Shown here: piece by piece, positions 35,600-47,086 of the stretch
How positions within the stretch are numbered: the first letter of the stretch is position 1
Layout: the number at the start of each line of letters is the position of its first letter
Assembly: GCA_029378245.1 (NCBI GenBank)
Contig: JARKIF010000037.1
Span: 248,001-312,000, forward strand
Source: Roridomyces roridus
Lineage: Eukaryota > Basidiomycota > Agaricomycetes > Agaricales > Mycenaceae
DNA: 64,000 bases
Reading direction: 5' to 3'
Notes under the pieces: generated by a model
What the model saw: only the letters and a program-made list of their open reading frames with translations
What the model was told of the DNA's origin: nothing
Database searches by the model: none
Translations under genes and position numbers: made by a program

Positions 35600-38075
35600 C
35601 TTCGAGTCGCAAACAGCATCGGATCCGCTCTCGTTCGACTCGGGGTGTGTCCTTGAGACAGTATTTGTGTGTCTTTTTTCAACTCCGACTGACGGCTCTG
35701 ATGGTTGGCAAGGAATGCCGGATTGATCGCTGATTCAAACTCGTGCGTCCAAAGTTCCTAGTTCTTGCCCAGTTCGATTGGTGTCCTATACGTATTTCTG
35801 CAGCTCCTTTCACCTAGAGGATCAGCGCCTGGCAGCATCGCGCATATACGCTCATCTCTCGTTCGATTCAGGGGACAGCATTGGCTGGCGCAGAGAAATG
35901 TTTTTTCTCGTGAGTTCTTCTGGCTTCAGGGAACGTGTCTCTAATAAAGTCTGCAGGGACCTCTCACCATTTCCAAGTCACGCAGGGCTCGCCCCCAGTG
36001 CTCTTCCGGTTCGCGGCGGGGTCTTTCGCGCTTAGCAGACTGTCTTTTCTTCATGTAGACTTCTCTGGCGCGGCCCATCGCAAATAGCATCCAAGCTGCG
36101 TTTCCAAGTGAGTTGACGCCGGGTGAGTCACGTCTAGACGCTCTTCATGTGGATGCGACGCTGCTTGCCATCGGATCTTCCCTCGTTCGACTCGGCTTCT
36201 TCCTTGAATTTGCGCTATGATAGCCCTTTTTCAACTCTGACTGACGAATCTCACCGTTGGCAAATCCGAACAATGCCAAATTGAAATTTATTTGATCCTT
36301 GATTCGGGACCATGGGCGTCCAGATTCGCCCGTTCCTATTGCCAACGAACAAGCGGGATTAATTGGTTCTATTCCTTCTTACGCCCAGAAGTTTACCGCC
36401 CGGCAAGCGTGGTGCGCACATCATATCATCTCCACGTTCGATTCGGGGAGAGCATTTGTTGGTGAAGGGGTTTGGATGTTTTTTTACCGTGATCGTGTGT
36501 TCTTCAAATAACTTCTACAGTCCCTTTCAAGATTGACCAAGTCATGCGTTCCGACGCTCGTGCTCCCTGTGCTCGTCCGATTCGATTCGCGACAGGGTCT
36601 TGCGCCTGCGAGCCCTCTTTTTTATATAGTGAGTCAGTCCGTCTGGGTCGATCCGTTGAAAACCGATGTTGGAGCATACACATGGATCGGCCTGGCTCGG
36701 AATCAGCCTACCGCTGGGTTTGCAATCGAGTGGACAAACAGACCCACATTGCGGATCTGCTCTCGTTCGACTCGGGATGGGTTCATGAAGTGTCGGCGTA
36801 AGTAATTCTTTTTAACCCCGACTGGCGGGCCTGATTGGCCCCGCAGAATGCCCGATTCATCGACATCGTTGATTCAAACTTGACAGTTCTAACTTCTAAT
36901 CTTTCTCTCATTGCTTCGAAACGCACCTGGATGTTCTATATCTTTCTGCAGCGCCTTCTGCCTGGCGCCCACGCAGATGCCATATTGCTCAGCGTCCGTT
37001 TGATCCCGGGACTGCCCTGAAGTGATCATGCTCGATGGGAAGAAATTACAATTTCTTTTCTCTCGAGTTCTTCTGGTTTCACACTTATTATCAGAGACTG
37101 GCCAACCGGCCGGCCTAGCTGTCCGGCCACTTGCCTCAAACAAGACTTTGGAGTAGGAATATTACCTGGCTGTTGTGGCATAGTGGAAAGGTGGTCGATG
37201 TGCTGTCTGAGGCCGAATTTCGTCCCGATCCATGACGTTGGCAGGTTGCTGTGCCTGTCACAACCGGGGCGGGCATCGTTTTCTTCTTTTGGCTCATCGC
37301 TTACACTGCACCGCCTCGTTCTCGACGACGGCCCCACCAATTTGCGACCTCTATGCTCATTATACTCGGCAGACCTCGGGCTATCCCCTGCACATCCACT
37401 ATCTTGATCTCTCTCCTCCATCCTGCTCAGTTCCACAGGTGGCTGGCTCAGCCGTCTTTCCCATTTTTAGACTTGCCTTGGCAAAATATTTCTCATGTCA
37501 CCGACTCTTGACAGAATCGGGCGGTTTTGGTGTCCTCCGACTCGTCTGAACCCAGGCTACTCCCCAGACCTCTCCAGCTTATGGTTTGTCCCCGTATTCC
37601 TTTACCAATTCCTCAAAACACCTAAGGTGGCTGGGAGGTCAGTCACATATAATACCTCGAAACCGACGTGGCGTTCTGTAGGGATTCTCTCCCTTTCACC
37701 GAGTCCACCAGCAATTGCTCAGGGTCGTGCTCCCAGTCCTCGTTCGATTCGGGGTGGGTTCTTGAGTTTCTTCATATAGAGCCATGTTCTTTTTCAAGTC
37801 TGCACAATGTCGGATTGAGATTTGATCATTGATTCGGGATCCAACGTAGGCTCGGGCGTCCACACCATTCTTTTTACTAATGACGGGATTACTTGGTTCC
37901 ACTTCCACAGGTTCTTTTACTGGGAGCTTCAACGCCCGGCACATATCATATCTATGCTCACCTAATTGGTTCAAGTTCCACAGTTATTTTCTAACGAGTT
38001 CTATAGGTCAATTGTCCGGCCGTCGTTCGATTCCGGCCTGGGGTCCTAAGCGCCGAAGATCCTCTCTTTTCTCCT
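35600..38075 (+). repeat. Array of eight or more T-arm/oligo-T units
   Basis: T-arm motifs, mostly of the form CTCGTTCGAYTCGGGG, occur with TTCGA at 35634, 35862, 36186, 36437, 36581, 36766, 37743 and 38026. Each is followed by a run of 4-7 T at 35674, 35901, 36227, 36479, 36618, 36809, 37790 and 38067, a spacing of 37-47 nt. Longer segments between units are also related, for example the blocks starting TCTGCAGC and CAACTCTGACTGACG. A worn unit lies near 37000. No protein gene is supported. Confidence 0.7.
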
Positions 38076-38296
38076 GGAGTTCCTAATAACTTAGATTTTC
38101 GGATACCAATAAATGCGGTTGTCTCTGTGAATGCGTGTCTTCCGTTGGCCGATGTCGGGAGTCGGGACTGCGCATGTATCCGACCTTGATCGGACCATAC
38201 AGCTGCAGGCTGTCTGTCCAATGCTATGTAGGTGTTAGGCTGTAAATAGGCACCAATCGAGTGTCATCAAGGCTGTGAAATGCGGTGCGCGCAATA

Positions 38297-38446
38297 CTGT
38301 ACTATTTCAACCGTAAGTTCATCAAAATTATGTAATTTTTCGACCGAGAAGGCCGAAAAATTTTCTTTTGAATTATGGCGATTTTTGCACACATCAAAAA
38401 AGGTTGGCTGTGACGTGTGACTGAACTTACGGTTGAAATAGTACAG
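38297..38446. mobile_element. Tc1/mariner-like MITE with TA target site
   Basis: A 150-bp element with perfect 25-bp terminal inverted repeats (start CTGTACTATTTCAACCG, end CGGTTGAAATAGTACAG) flanked by TA on both sides (38295-38296 and 38447-38448). The interior is AT-rich and encodes nothing. TA duplication and structure fit a non-autonomous Tc1/mariner element. It ends 28 bp before the ATG of the NLR gene at 38475, so it must lie in that gene's promoter or 5' leader. Confidence 0.9.
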
Positions 38447-38474
38447 TACGACCCTTTCGTCCCCACCCACACTC

Positions 38475-40644
38475 ATGTCTCGCAAGACCAGCAAAGCGCC
38501 TCGAACCATCAACATAAACGGTGAGGCCACACCCGACCGACGGATATGATGTCCTGATCCATCCATTTCTTCAGGTGGGCGCGGCGGTCCCGGTGGTGGC
38601 GGCAGTAACCAGGGCGGGGAAGGTGGCCTCGGGGAAGGGCCCAGGGTCAATTTCTACGATATCACAGCACGATCCGTTAGTATTCGTCAACAAATGTGCG
38701 TCCTCAACCAGACCTCTGCCTAGTTCTGATCTATTGAGGCAGAGCAGGAGCGACGAGTGAAGAAGAACAAAAAGTGCTGGATGACCTTCCACGTGCCGAC
38801 GCCGGATATCGCTGCGTGGACGAGCTCAAGAGTCAGTTCCTCCCCGGCACTCGCCAAGAGCTGTTCGGGGAACTAAATCATTGGCTGGACGGCGCAAATT
38901 CACGGCCAGTCTACTTTCTCAGCGGCGGCGCCGGCCTTGGCAAGTCCTCCATCGCACATCAACTGTGCACACGTCTCGACGCATCGGCTGACGGGCCCAG
39001 TCTCGGCGCGTCGTTTTTCTTTGTCCGCGGAAGCGGAGACCTCGAAACGACACGGCTATTCTTCTCTAGCCTAGCGCACCAGCTCGCACTATCGCAGCCA
39101 TCCCTCCGTCCTTATATCATCTCCGCTTCACGCGAGTACCTCAAACGCGGTTCCCGCCAGCAGATGCACCACACATTCCAGGATCTCTTCCGACGTCTCT
39201 TCCAACGGGCTGTGCCAACATTCCCGAAACCAATAGTCATGGTAGTCGACGGGCTTGACGAATGCAGAGACCGTGATCTCATCCCGAACTTGTTGGAGTT
39301 ATTGCTGGAGCTACCCACCATTCTACCCGGAATCCGACTCTTGCTCACTTCGCGTCCGGAGCCGCACATCCAGTCGGTGCTGACGTCCGCCGCTGGGCTC
39401 CCAAGCATATTGCACCGCAGTCTCAACGACACGATGGCCCAATGGAAGGGCGACGTCCGTCTCTACCTCGAACAGACAGTTCCCAAGATTGGCTTGTACG
39501 GGGACTTTGTTCGGGACAATCCCTACCAGCTTGAACGTCTCATTGAGCGGGCGGCCGGCGTGTTCAACTTTGCTCGAGTCGCCGCAAGGTTTCTGGACAC
39601 GTACCGCGACCATCCGGATCCCCAGGAGCAATTCACGCTTCTTCTTTCCCCGGGCGGTACCGGCCTTTCTGCTCTGGATAACCTCTACCAGCAGATCTTG
39701 TCGTCTGCCTTCCCACCGCAGGACTGGAATATTTCTCCTCGCGCCGCACGGCTTCGTTCCTTTCTCATCTTCCTCGGACTGTTCCGCGAGCCACTATCAC
39801 CGGAAGCCATGGCATTATTCAAACTTGAAACCCAACTCAGTAAAGCTGATATTGTCTGGATGACCGATCGGTTGCGTTCAGTCCTGGTAATCAACTCGAG
39901 TGGCTGCATTGTCCCCATCCACGCCACCTTTACCGAGTTTTTACTCGATCCTCAACGCTGTGTGCACCCACTGTACCACGTCGACCCCGCTGCCGGCAAT
40001 GCACTCTTGGCCCCTGTGTGCATGGGCGCGTTCACATTCCCCATTATCTCTGACTACCTGTCAGCCGCGAAGGGTACCCCCATCCGGGACTACGTAAAAT
40101 ATTCTACGATCCACTGGGATTTCCATCTCGCAACAGGGGAATTCAACAGTTCATTGAAAAGAGATTTGGTGCATTTTGTCCACCACCAAATTCCGGCCTA
40201 CATGCAGGTTGACCCAGGGGGCTGGGCGGGGACCGTGTCCAGGAGCTTGGCCCTGGAGAGTTGGTTTGCAGTCAGTAGACTCCACCGATTGCTTCTTTTT
40301 ACTCAAGGAAAGGACAGAAAGGCACGGAGGACGGCACCCAAATCATTGTGGCGCTCGCTAAATCAGAGGCGTACCATCGCATGATCTGGACTGGGTTCGA
40401 ATCTAGAGGTCAGTTTCCCGATGTCGCTGCCGCAGATATCGCCAAGTCGCTGCGGAATGCGGGATGGGTGAACACGAAATCTGCCCTCCGATATAGGGCG
40501 GATCTCAAGGTTAGCGACGCCGATATGGTGCAGCTTCGAACCGCGCATGTTGCGTTGATGGTTCAGATCCGGGAAGCCGGTCCGGAGCTGAAGCCGTTGT
40601 GGTTGAGTCGAGCCAATTTCAAACGCTCGAACCCCGACAGTTAG
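38475..40644 (+). CDS. NACHT-domain NLR-like protein (paralogue 2)
   Basis: Four exons (38475-38520, 38575-38695, 38743-40263, 40308-40644) give 674 residues. The order matches the gene at 9335-11440: a short basic start (MSRKTSKAPR), a Gly-rich linker (GGRGGPGGGGSNQGGEGG), VNFYD, Walker A GGAGLGKSS, Walker B MVVDGLDECRD and SRPEP. The C-terminal region has no repeats and ends RANFKRSNPDS. All intron positions are shared with the first copy, so the pair arose by duplication, now in inverted orientation 27 kb apart. It likely works as a cytosolic immune-type receptor. A MITE sits 28 bp upstream of the ATG. Confidence 0.88.
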
Positions 40645-40679
40645 AATTAGCCAGTCCTTTATCTTAATGATCGCGAATA

Positions 40680-41560
40680 ACATGGGCCTCGTTCGATTCG
40701 GGCTCGGCGCATCCAGCACCTTCGGAGTTCCAGTTCTTTCTCTCCTTTTACCGTAATCCATTAACAGTACTGACCTTCGGCGATCCTTATTTGCATTCAC
40801 AACTCCATCCATGATCTGGATTACTCGCCATGAACGTTCGCCGACAGTTGGCCGACAGACTGTACTTCACGCCGTACAGCAAACTGATCAGAATAGTGTC
40901 CTTCGTCGGAGGCCCAAGGCTTGAGATTCGGTAAGGCTTCGCACAGCTGGAGATAAGTACAGCCCATAGGTCAGTCAATCACTCACTAAGTTGAATTTGT
41001 GTTCGCCATGACCCAGGTCCCTGCCATCGTTCGATCCGCGCTTCTGACCTTCCCAAGAAGGCCAAGGACCTCTGCTGTCTTTTTTGGATCAATGACTCCC
41101 TTCAACGGACATCTTGACCCTTTCCTTGATCTGACATCTGAATCCCTGCGCCGGTGCTCGTTCTGTTCGGAAATGGGGCACAGGCTATGTATGAATCAGT
41201 GTGATGTCGGCGGAGGCGAGTAGTTCCGCTCATTTGGTCCCTACAGGAGGTAACAGGCTTTGGGATACAATGTGTCGCCTGTGAACAACGTCCTCCACTG
41301 AGTGAGGCCCGTCCATCCCGGATCCGGACTCTCGTTCGATTCCAGCCTCGAGCGTACTTGCGTATGCTGAATGATGACTCACTTTTTGCCTAAGATTCCT
41401 TTGGCATGCATACACATGTGTTAACGTTTTAACAGGCAAGAAGGTCGGCATGACTTGTAAGTAGTGGTGCAGTCGACTGGTCATATCCAGGCAACATCTC
41501 TCGTTCGACTCTCAATCGGCAGGGGTCATTTCCAGTAATCATACAGCTAGTATTTTTCAC
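40680..41560 (+). repeat. Four T-arm/oligo-T units
   Basis: TTCGA cores lie at 40692 (CCTCGTTCGATTCGGGC), 41030, 41335 and 41504, with oligo-T at about 40746, 41080, 41383 and 41553. The 41335 and 41504 stems are weak. No coding gene lies between the NLR and the hydrolase. Confidence 0.55.
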
Positions 41561-41597
41561 TGCATTATCCAGTTCTTCCCCATTCTGGAAACACCCG

Positions 41598-42675
41598 CTA
41601 CTTCAAATGCGCCTTGATCCACGCCAACGACGTATCGAAAGCACCCTGCTTCGCCGCAACCTGCACCGGGTCCGACTATCACATTGTCAGCAACTTAATT
41701 CCATCCCAAGTGATCAACTCAAAAGAAAATCCACTCACCGCATTAGCACGCACCGCAAACCCATGTCCCACCCCATCAAACTGCACCCTCTTATACCCAG
41801 GCGGATACTGCCCCTCTCCAAGCACACCATCCGTCTCCACCGCCAACGCAGGCGTAAACCCCGTATCCAGCTCCGCATTATTAATCTCAATCGCCACATG
41901 CGACTGTGCCTTGATGACATCGAAGTCATCCGGGACGGTAAGGAAGGCCGGGTGTGCGGTCGTCCCCACAGCTATTGTGTTGTTTTGGACGAGCCGGATG
42001 GTGTAGAGCCCGCCGAAGCAGTAGCCGGTTACTGCGAGGTGTTTGATGCCGCGGGATTTGAGGGCGGAGATTACTGCGAGGAGGGGAGGGTTTGTTTGGG
42101 CTGCGCCGTGGTTGACGATCCAGGTGGTTACGTCACCGTCCATCGGGAGGGCGTCGCCGTTGAGGTAGTCTGGGGCGAAGGTCTGGAGGCATTTGGTCAG
42201 GGACTAACAACATCGACGCGAAAGGTGGCGCTACTTGCCTGGAACCCTGCGGCCGCCCATTGGTCCGCCTAGTATTTTCGCACGTGAGAAGATTTCTTGT
42301 GAGCCGGTGGGAGACCTACAAGGACCTTGAAAAACCAAAAGGTCAGCTGCGATATTCGACAATCCCATGCGACTCACCAAATTATCAGGCGACGGAAGCC
42401 CGAACACATCTAGTACGTTCCATGAGTCCTTTCCGCCTTCAAATATAATGAATCCGCGCACCAGTAAGCATGAGGATCGCAACCTCCGGGTCGAACGCCT
42501 TATGCTGTGGCAGCGAGACGTAGGTGAGGACGCCGTTGATCGTGACATTCTTCCCGAGCGGGACGGTTTCAACGGGGATCATCGAGTGCGAGTGGCCCGC
42601 GGGTGCGACAGCGGGGACGACGACGGCCTTGACGCCGGCAGCAAGCGCGAGTGAGGTGATTGCGAGGAGACGCAT
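41598..42675 (-). CDS. Secreted dienelactone hydrolase family protein
   Basis: The start at 42675 opens a signal peptide (MRLLAITSLALAAGVKAVVV). The DLH alpha/beta-hydrolase body follows through several exons: DVFGLPSPDN, then GYCFGG with the nucleophilic Cys, and GVGHGFAVRA with the catalytic His. It ends AWIKAHLK, stop at 41600-41598. Family members open dienelactone rings in aromatic degradation, or hydrolyse related esters; secreted fungal ones are poorly characterised. A TATAAGTA box at 42728-42721 is about 50 bp upstream of the start. No frame break was seen. Confidence 0.82.
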
Positions 42676-42720
42676 GGATGAACTCGAGGGAACCACACTC
42701 TGTTGCCAACGTTTACTGTT

Positions 42721-42728
42721 TACTTATA
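42721..42728 (-). promoter_or_regulatory. TATA box of the hydrolase gene
   Basis: TATAAGTA on the minus strand, 46-53 bp upstream of the ATG at 42675. Confidence 0.4.
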
Positions 42729-43750
42729 GGATCGGCGGCCAGGGAGTGATTTGTCAAGTTGGGGATCCCGGATTCTTGCCGGTGCGTCATGAGAAACATT
42801 GTGACGAAGGGGAATGCGAAGGCTTGGAAGCCATGTGGAGATCAGGGGGAGGAGATAACATGACCGTAGCGGGCCAGAGCGGGCCTTGGTTACACGCGTA
42901 CGTGCACGCCACCGCACAGAGACGAAAGCTGTAGTTGGAACGCCAGCGGTGCGATTATTGATAGCCTACATTGGCACCGAAGACGGTTGACCCTGTCGGC
43001 ATCGATGCTGCGGGTGGGAACCCCGATTTCTTGGCGTGTGATGAGATCAATCAATGACTTGCTGTTGTCATCAGTGTTCCGCCAAGCCGAAATGTAATAT
43101 CATCAGAGAATTAGTATACAACCAGTATACGCACAATTCAACAATCGCGCACTGACAATTTGGTTTCCCGGGTACTGCATCGGACAAACAGTAACTCAGC
43201 CCCGCCCGATCGTCCGCCGAAGGCCGGGCGCTAAATGACGGGCGTGCGCGTCTAATTCGCTGACGCCGGGCAAGTAGCCATCATACTATGCTGTCTCAAC
43301 CCACAGCCTCGTCTGAATTACTCCCCAGAACGGAGATGTTCGGGGTCTAGGTAGAGAAGGTCGTAGAAGGTCTCGTCGGGAAGTTGACGTGAAATGGAAC
43401 CTGTCTCGATGAGAAGCAATCTAAAATCTGTTCGGAATGACTCACGTCCACTCATTTCGAGCACAAAAGCTGTCACGTCGATTCTTAGCGTCTGTGAGCG
43501 TCTAAGTAATAGGGTCTCCTCGCACGATTGAACAGTTTTTGGGTTGCTTACTGTGAGCTGTGCATTTTGAACAATGTCGGAATCCCGATGCTGTACTTAC
43601 GGTCGCTCGAGGACAGCTTGAATTTGATTGACTGTCAAAGATCTGGCGCCTAAACCACTATAACCCAGTGCACCAATTGGAGATAGTGACGCATATGTAT
43701 CGAACTGCTTTCCCGAGCTGTATCGACCGGTACCGACTCATTACCTATAA
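42729..43750. other. Intergenic between divergent genes
   Basis: No supported gene. A D-arm-like string (ATAGTGGTTTAGG, minus strand near 43655) may be a tRNA relic, but no full fold is found. Confidence 0.4.
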
Positions 43751-43761
43751 TTGCCCGGACA

Positions 43762-43767
43762 TATAAG
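43762..43767 (+). promoter_or_regulatory. TATA box of the DUF6699 gene
   Basis: TATAAG, about 50 bp upstream of the ATG at 43814. Confidence 0.4.
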
Positions 43768-43813
43768 ATCCCTCCCGCCCCCATCGCCCTCCGCAAATCC
43801 TTCCCACCATCCA

Positions 43814-44488
43814 ATGTCGTCCGCATCCTCATCATCATCGAGGTCGAAGCAGGTCCGGTTCAATTTAACCGTCGAAGAGTACCATCTTCGCGACTCGCCC
43901 GAGTCCTGGACCTCTCCCCTTCCGAGCAAGAAACCTATCGGCGGTTCCACGCTCAAACCCGCCGCCCCCACGCGCGCTGGGGACCCACACCCTGCACTCT
44001 CACCACAACACGCGCTCCTGCTCGACTTTTCATTCCCCTCCGAGGCGTTCCGCAACAACCCCCAACTCACACCCGCCCTCCTCTCCTCCACAGCATGCTC
44101 AACCCCCTGCCGCTCCCTCGACATCCGTATCGCCGCCTCCTCCGGGCTCTATAAGACCCGAGTGCAAGTCGTGCATTCCGGTGGTGGTGGCGGATCTGTG
44201 ACAGTCGGGGACGTCCTAACCACAATCCAAAACACCCTCCGCCAACCTGACGCCGACGTCGACAAGCTCGCTGCCGCCGTACCCTACACCCAACGTCGAA
44301 TTGATACGGTTAACGGGTACCGCTTTGTGCGGGATGAGCGAGCAGAGGCAAGGAGGGTGGCGGAGGAGAGGCATGCGGGTGGGCGGGTGGTGGATAGGTT
44401 TCTTGGGGAGACGCAGTTTGCTGGGATCGCTATGAGACCGGATGGGTGTTGGGAGTTGAAGCTTACGAAGCCGGCGAGGTATCGGTGA
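43814..44488 (+). CDS. DUF6699 domain protein
   Basis: A single exon of 224 residues from the ATG at 43814 (MSSASSSSSRSKQVRF). The body from ALLLDFSFPSEAFRNNPQL to the C-terminal WELKLTKPARYR matches the layout of the DUF6699 family common in mushrooms: a Leu-rich strand, a central VTVGDVLTTIQNTLR helix, and an RFLGETQFAGI segment near the end. Function is unknown in the family. An in-frame ATG at 43751 exists but lies before the TATA box, so the internal start is chosen. Confidence 0.75.
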   Translation: MSSASSSSSRSKQVRFNLTVEEYHLRDSPESWTSPLPSKKPIGGSTLKPAAPTRAGDPHPALSPQHALLLDFSFPSEAFRNNPQLTPALLSSTACSTPCRSLDIRIAASSGLYKTRVQVVHSGGGGGSVTVGDVLTTIQNTLRQPDADVDKLAAAVPYTQRRIDTVNGYRFVRDERAEARRVAEERHAGGRVVDRFLGETQFAGIAMRPDGCWELKLTKPARYR

Positions 44489-45199
44489 GAGACATCGACG
44501 TCGATGCCCTGGACTGTTTTTCTTTTTATTCCTTCATTATCTCTGACCGGACCTGGAAGTGTATTGAGTAGATATACCCCGCATCGTTGCGCATGTAGAA
44601 TACCTGTAATCTATACTTACCTTGCATGTATCAATGGTGGACTGTATTTTTGAATGCGTATATCTTTGCCCAGTTTCCTTCTAAACTTGAACATCCACAG
44701 CAAGGCTGTATATATGAGCTGTTGTCCGCCGCCACCGGACCACGCTAGAGATAGGACACCACCGCAGTATCACGTCGTCCCAAAAATGGGTGCAGCGCCT
44801 CGGCAGATTGGCGCGCGGTAAGCGGTGCTGTTGGAACAGATTAATTTCTGGTGCCAGACTGCATGGACGAGCGGGAATACTCACAAGTGTAGGGAAGATT
44901 TTTACCATTACCAGAAGCCCGCCTCGAATCGTACAAGTCTCTGAGCATGTGGCACACTGGCAGCTTCAAGGTCTAAGCGTCCGCTCATTGAAATTTCCTC
45001 CAAATCACCCTCGTCGAAGACATGGATGGCATCAAAACGGGTCTCGGCGGCACAGACAGTCTTAGAAAAGGAAATCCTGATGCAGGGCATCTAGATTCCG
45101 ACCTGGGATGGCGCTGAGGTCGTTGGAATAGGCCAATGCGTGTGTTTGGGTGATAGTTGGACTTTGCTCTCGATGATCCAGATGAATTCAACTCGTATG
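44489..45199. other. Intergenic with repeat copy 1
   Basis: Downstream region of the DUF6699 gene. It includes the 150-bp direct repeat copy at 44702-44851; no gene is seen. Confidence 0.5.
44702..44851. repeat. Direct repeat of about 145 bp, copy 1
   Basis: From AAGGCTGTATATATGAGC to TAATTTCTGG. It closely matches 45827-45969, sharing AGCTGTTGTCCGCCG, TCACGTCGTCCCAAAAA and GCGGTGCTGTTGGAA. No coding frame; possibly a small RNA gene or element end. Confidence 0.8.
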
Positions 45200-45820
45200 A
45201 GAACAAAAAAAAGAGTTCGTAACCGCATAAGACCACACCCCGAATCGAACGAGGGAGGACAGGAGGGCAGCGCCGCCATGAATTCGGTGAAAGGACTAAC
45301 GGAATTCCATTAGGAACATTGGAAAGGTACCAGTGTGAAAGCAAAAGAACTCGCCCGAGAAAACAAAAGACGACGACGGCAGATTCAGATAATGCCGAAT
45401 CGAACGGGAGATGAGCGTATGTCATGTTCACCCCACGAATCTAACATTCGGCGGACTTGCCCACACGGGCCACAGTTAAGTCGGAGTTGAGTAAGGCAAA
45501 TGTTTACTCCGTCAAAACCCACTCTGATTCGAACCAAGGTAGGAAACATTGGCTTTCGATGGGAAGAACGAGAGGAACTCACATGCATATGAGAAAAAGA
45601 CATGATCGGCAGCGAACCAGAGTCCCGGCCCGAATCGAACGAGCGCCGGATCATGAGAAGATAGTGACGAGACGACTCGGTGAAAGGGACCTGTGAAACG
45701 TGTTAGAGACACGTTGCTTTTGGACGGTAGTGTGAAGCCAGCTGCAGAGGAACTCGCAGGAGAAAAAGAAAGATTACCCACCAGCCCGATATATATTGCT
45801 GTCCCTAATCGAACGAGAGA
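45200..45820 (-). repeat. Four T-arm/oligo-T units, reverse orientation
   Basis: Minus-strand cores CTCGTTCGATTCGGGG lie at TCGAA positions 45245, 45400, 45635 and 45809. The T runs on that strand (A runs here) are at 45205-45212 (8), 45365-45368, 45594-45598 and 45762-45766, spacing 36-47 nt. The unit type is the same as at 35.6-38.1 kb but on the other strand. Confidence 0.65.
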
Positions 45821-45826
45821 TGAACA

Positions 45827-45969
45827 AAGGCTGTATATCAGCTGTTGTCCGCCGTCGATCCCGCTAGGGGTAGGACGCCGCCGCAGGCTTCACGTCGTCC
45901 CAAAAACAATAGGTGCAGCGCCTTGGTAGATTAGCGCACAGTAGGCGGTGCTGTTGGAATAATTTCTGG
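45827..45969. repeat. Direct repeat of about 145 bp, copy 2
   Basis: See copy 1 at 44702. This copy directly follows the last T-arm unit of the reverse array. Confidence 0.8.
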
Positions 45970-46279
45970 TAAAAGATGAGAGACACGGTGACTCAAAAAA
46001 CGCACAAGATTCAACAGAATGGAATTTATGCCAGGTAAGTACACGTAGAGCAAAGTCCGAAGATGGATCAGATCCACACAGCAGTATTAGATGCCCCGCC
46101 GCAGATGGCACGCTTCGGCATACTCGGACGACACAAGAGATCGGGATATCATACACTGACCGAACTCTTCGCAAAGGATCAATTAGAGACGAAGATACAG
46201 ACAATCAAAGGCTCACAGCATGTTATTAAAAAGTCGAATCCGCCACGACCGTTTCCGTCAAGTATTCGCACCGCAAACC

Positions 46280-47086
46280 CTAAATCACGACACACTGTAT
46301 CCCCGGCCTACGAGTCCCGGCATGTCTGCTGTCCCTTCGGAGAGCAACGGCAGCCGCATCTTGGAATACCTCTTGAACCCCTTGACCTGTCCTAGCAGAG
46401 CACTCCAGATACCGGTACGCCCCAATCGCCTTGGCAGCAACTCGTCCCTAAATAAAACCGACTGAGTTTCCTGCGAAGACATCGCTAGGTGCTGACCTCC
46501 TCGCAGCTCACAGGACTCTGGTTCGCTCTCGCCAACTCGGAAATAACGCGTGCATCGTTCCGCAGATCGAGCTTGCAGCCAACGAGGAGGACAGGGAGGC
46601 GGGGACAGAAATGCAGTACTTCAGGCATCCACTTGGCAAAAGTCTGCGTGTCACTTTCCTAACCAAGGGACTCGAGAAATCCACTCACCTTCTCCCTGAC
46701 GTTCTCCAACGAGTCCGGATCATCCAACGCAAAACAAATCAAGATGACGTGCGCGTCGGGATACGATAGCGGACGCAGGCGGTCGTAATCTTCCTGCCCA
46801 GCAGTATCCCACAACGCGAGCTCGACTGGTCGGCCATCGACTTGGATGTCGGTGACGTAGTTTTCGAAGACGGTTGGTACATATGTCTTGAGACATTTCA
46901 GAGTCAGGCGGATAGAATGGAGGTACAATTCACACCTCTGGGAATGCTCCGTGTGAGAATACGATTAAGAGCGACGTCTGCGTCAAGATTCGAGCGCTGC
47001 TTTAGCAAGGGCCATTCAGCGTTACATACCTTCCCGCAGGCCCCGTCGCCGACAATAACGAGTTTCCTTCTGAGCATGGAGGACAT
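46280..47086 (-). pseudogene. Rho-family small GTPase, broken at the P-loop
   Basis: The first exon (47086-47030) encodes MSSMLRRKLVIVGDGACGK, the G1 loop up to Lys. Later exons give [12 protein letters not shown] (switch I), [20 protein letters not shown] (switch II), VLLVGCKLDL, YLECSAR and a C-terminal CVVI, a complete CAAX prenylation box, stop at 46282-46280. The second exon is damaged. The residues that should follow GK (TSILSA, then FTLK) are still visible, but one base is missing between them and the expected AG acceptor before ACC is TGT. An alternative acceptor at CCCAG keeps an open frame but replaces the Thr of GKT by Arg, which should abolish Mg/GTP binding. So the product is probably dead, or the locus was recently lost. 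The family is membrane-anchored switches for polarity and actin. Confidence 0.75.

Noticed and set aside
40348..40644. Separate small gene after the second NLR
   Set aside because: Its frame joins the NLR by a short intron, and the same block ends the first NLR, so it is the last exon.
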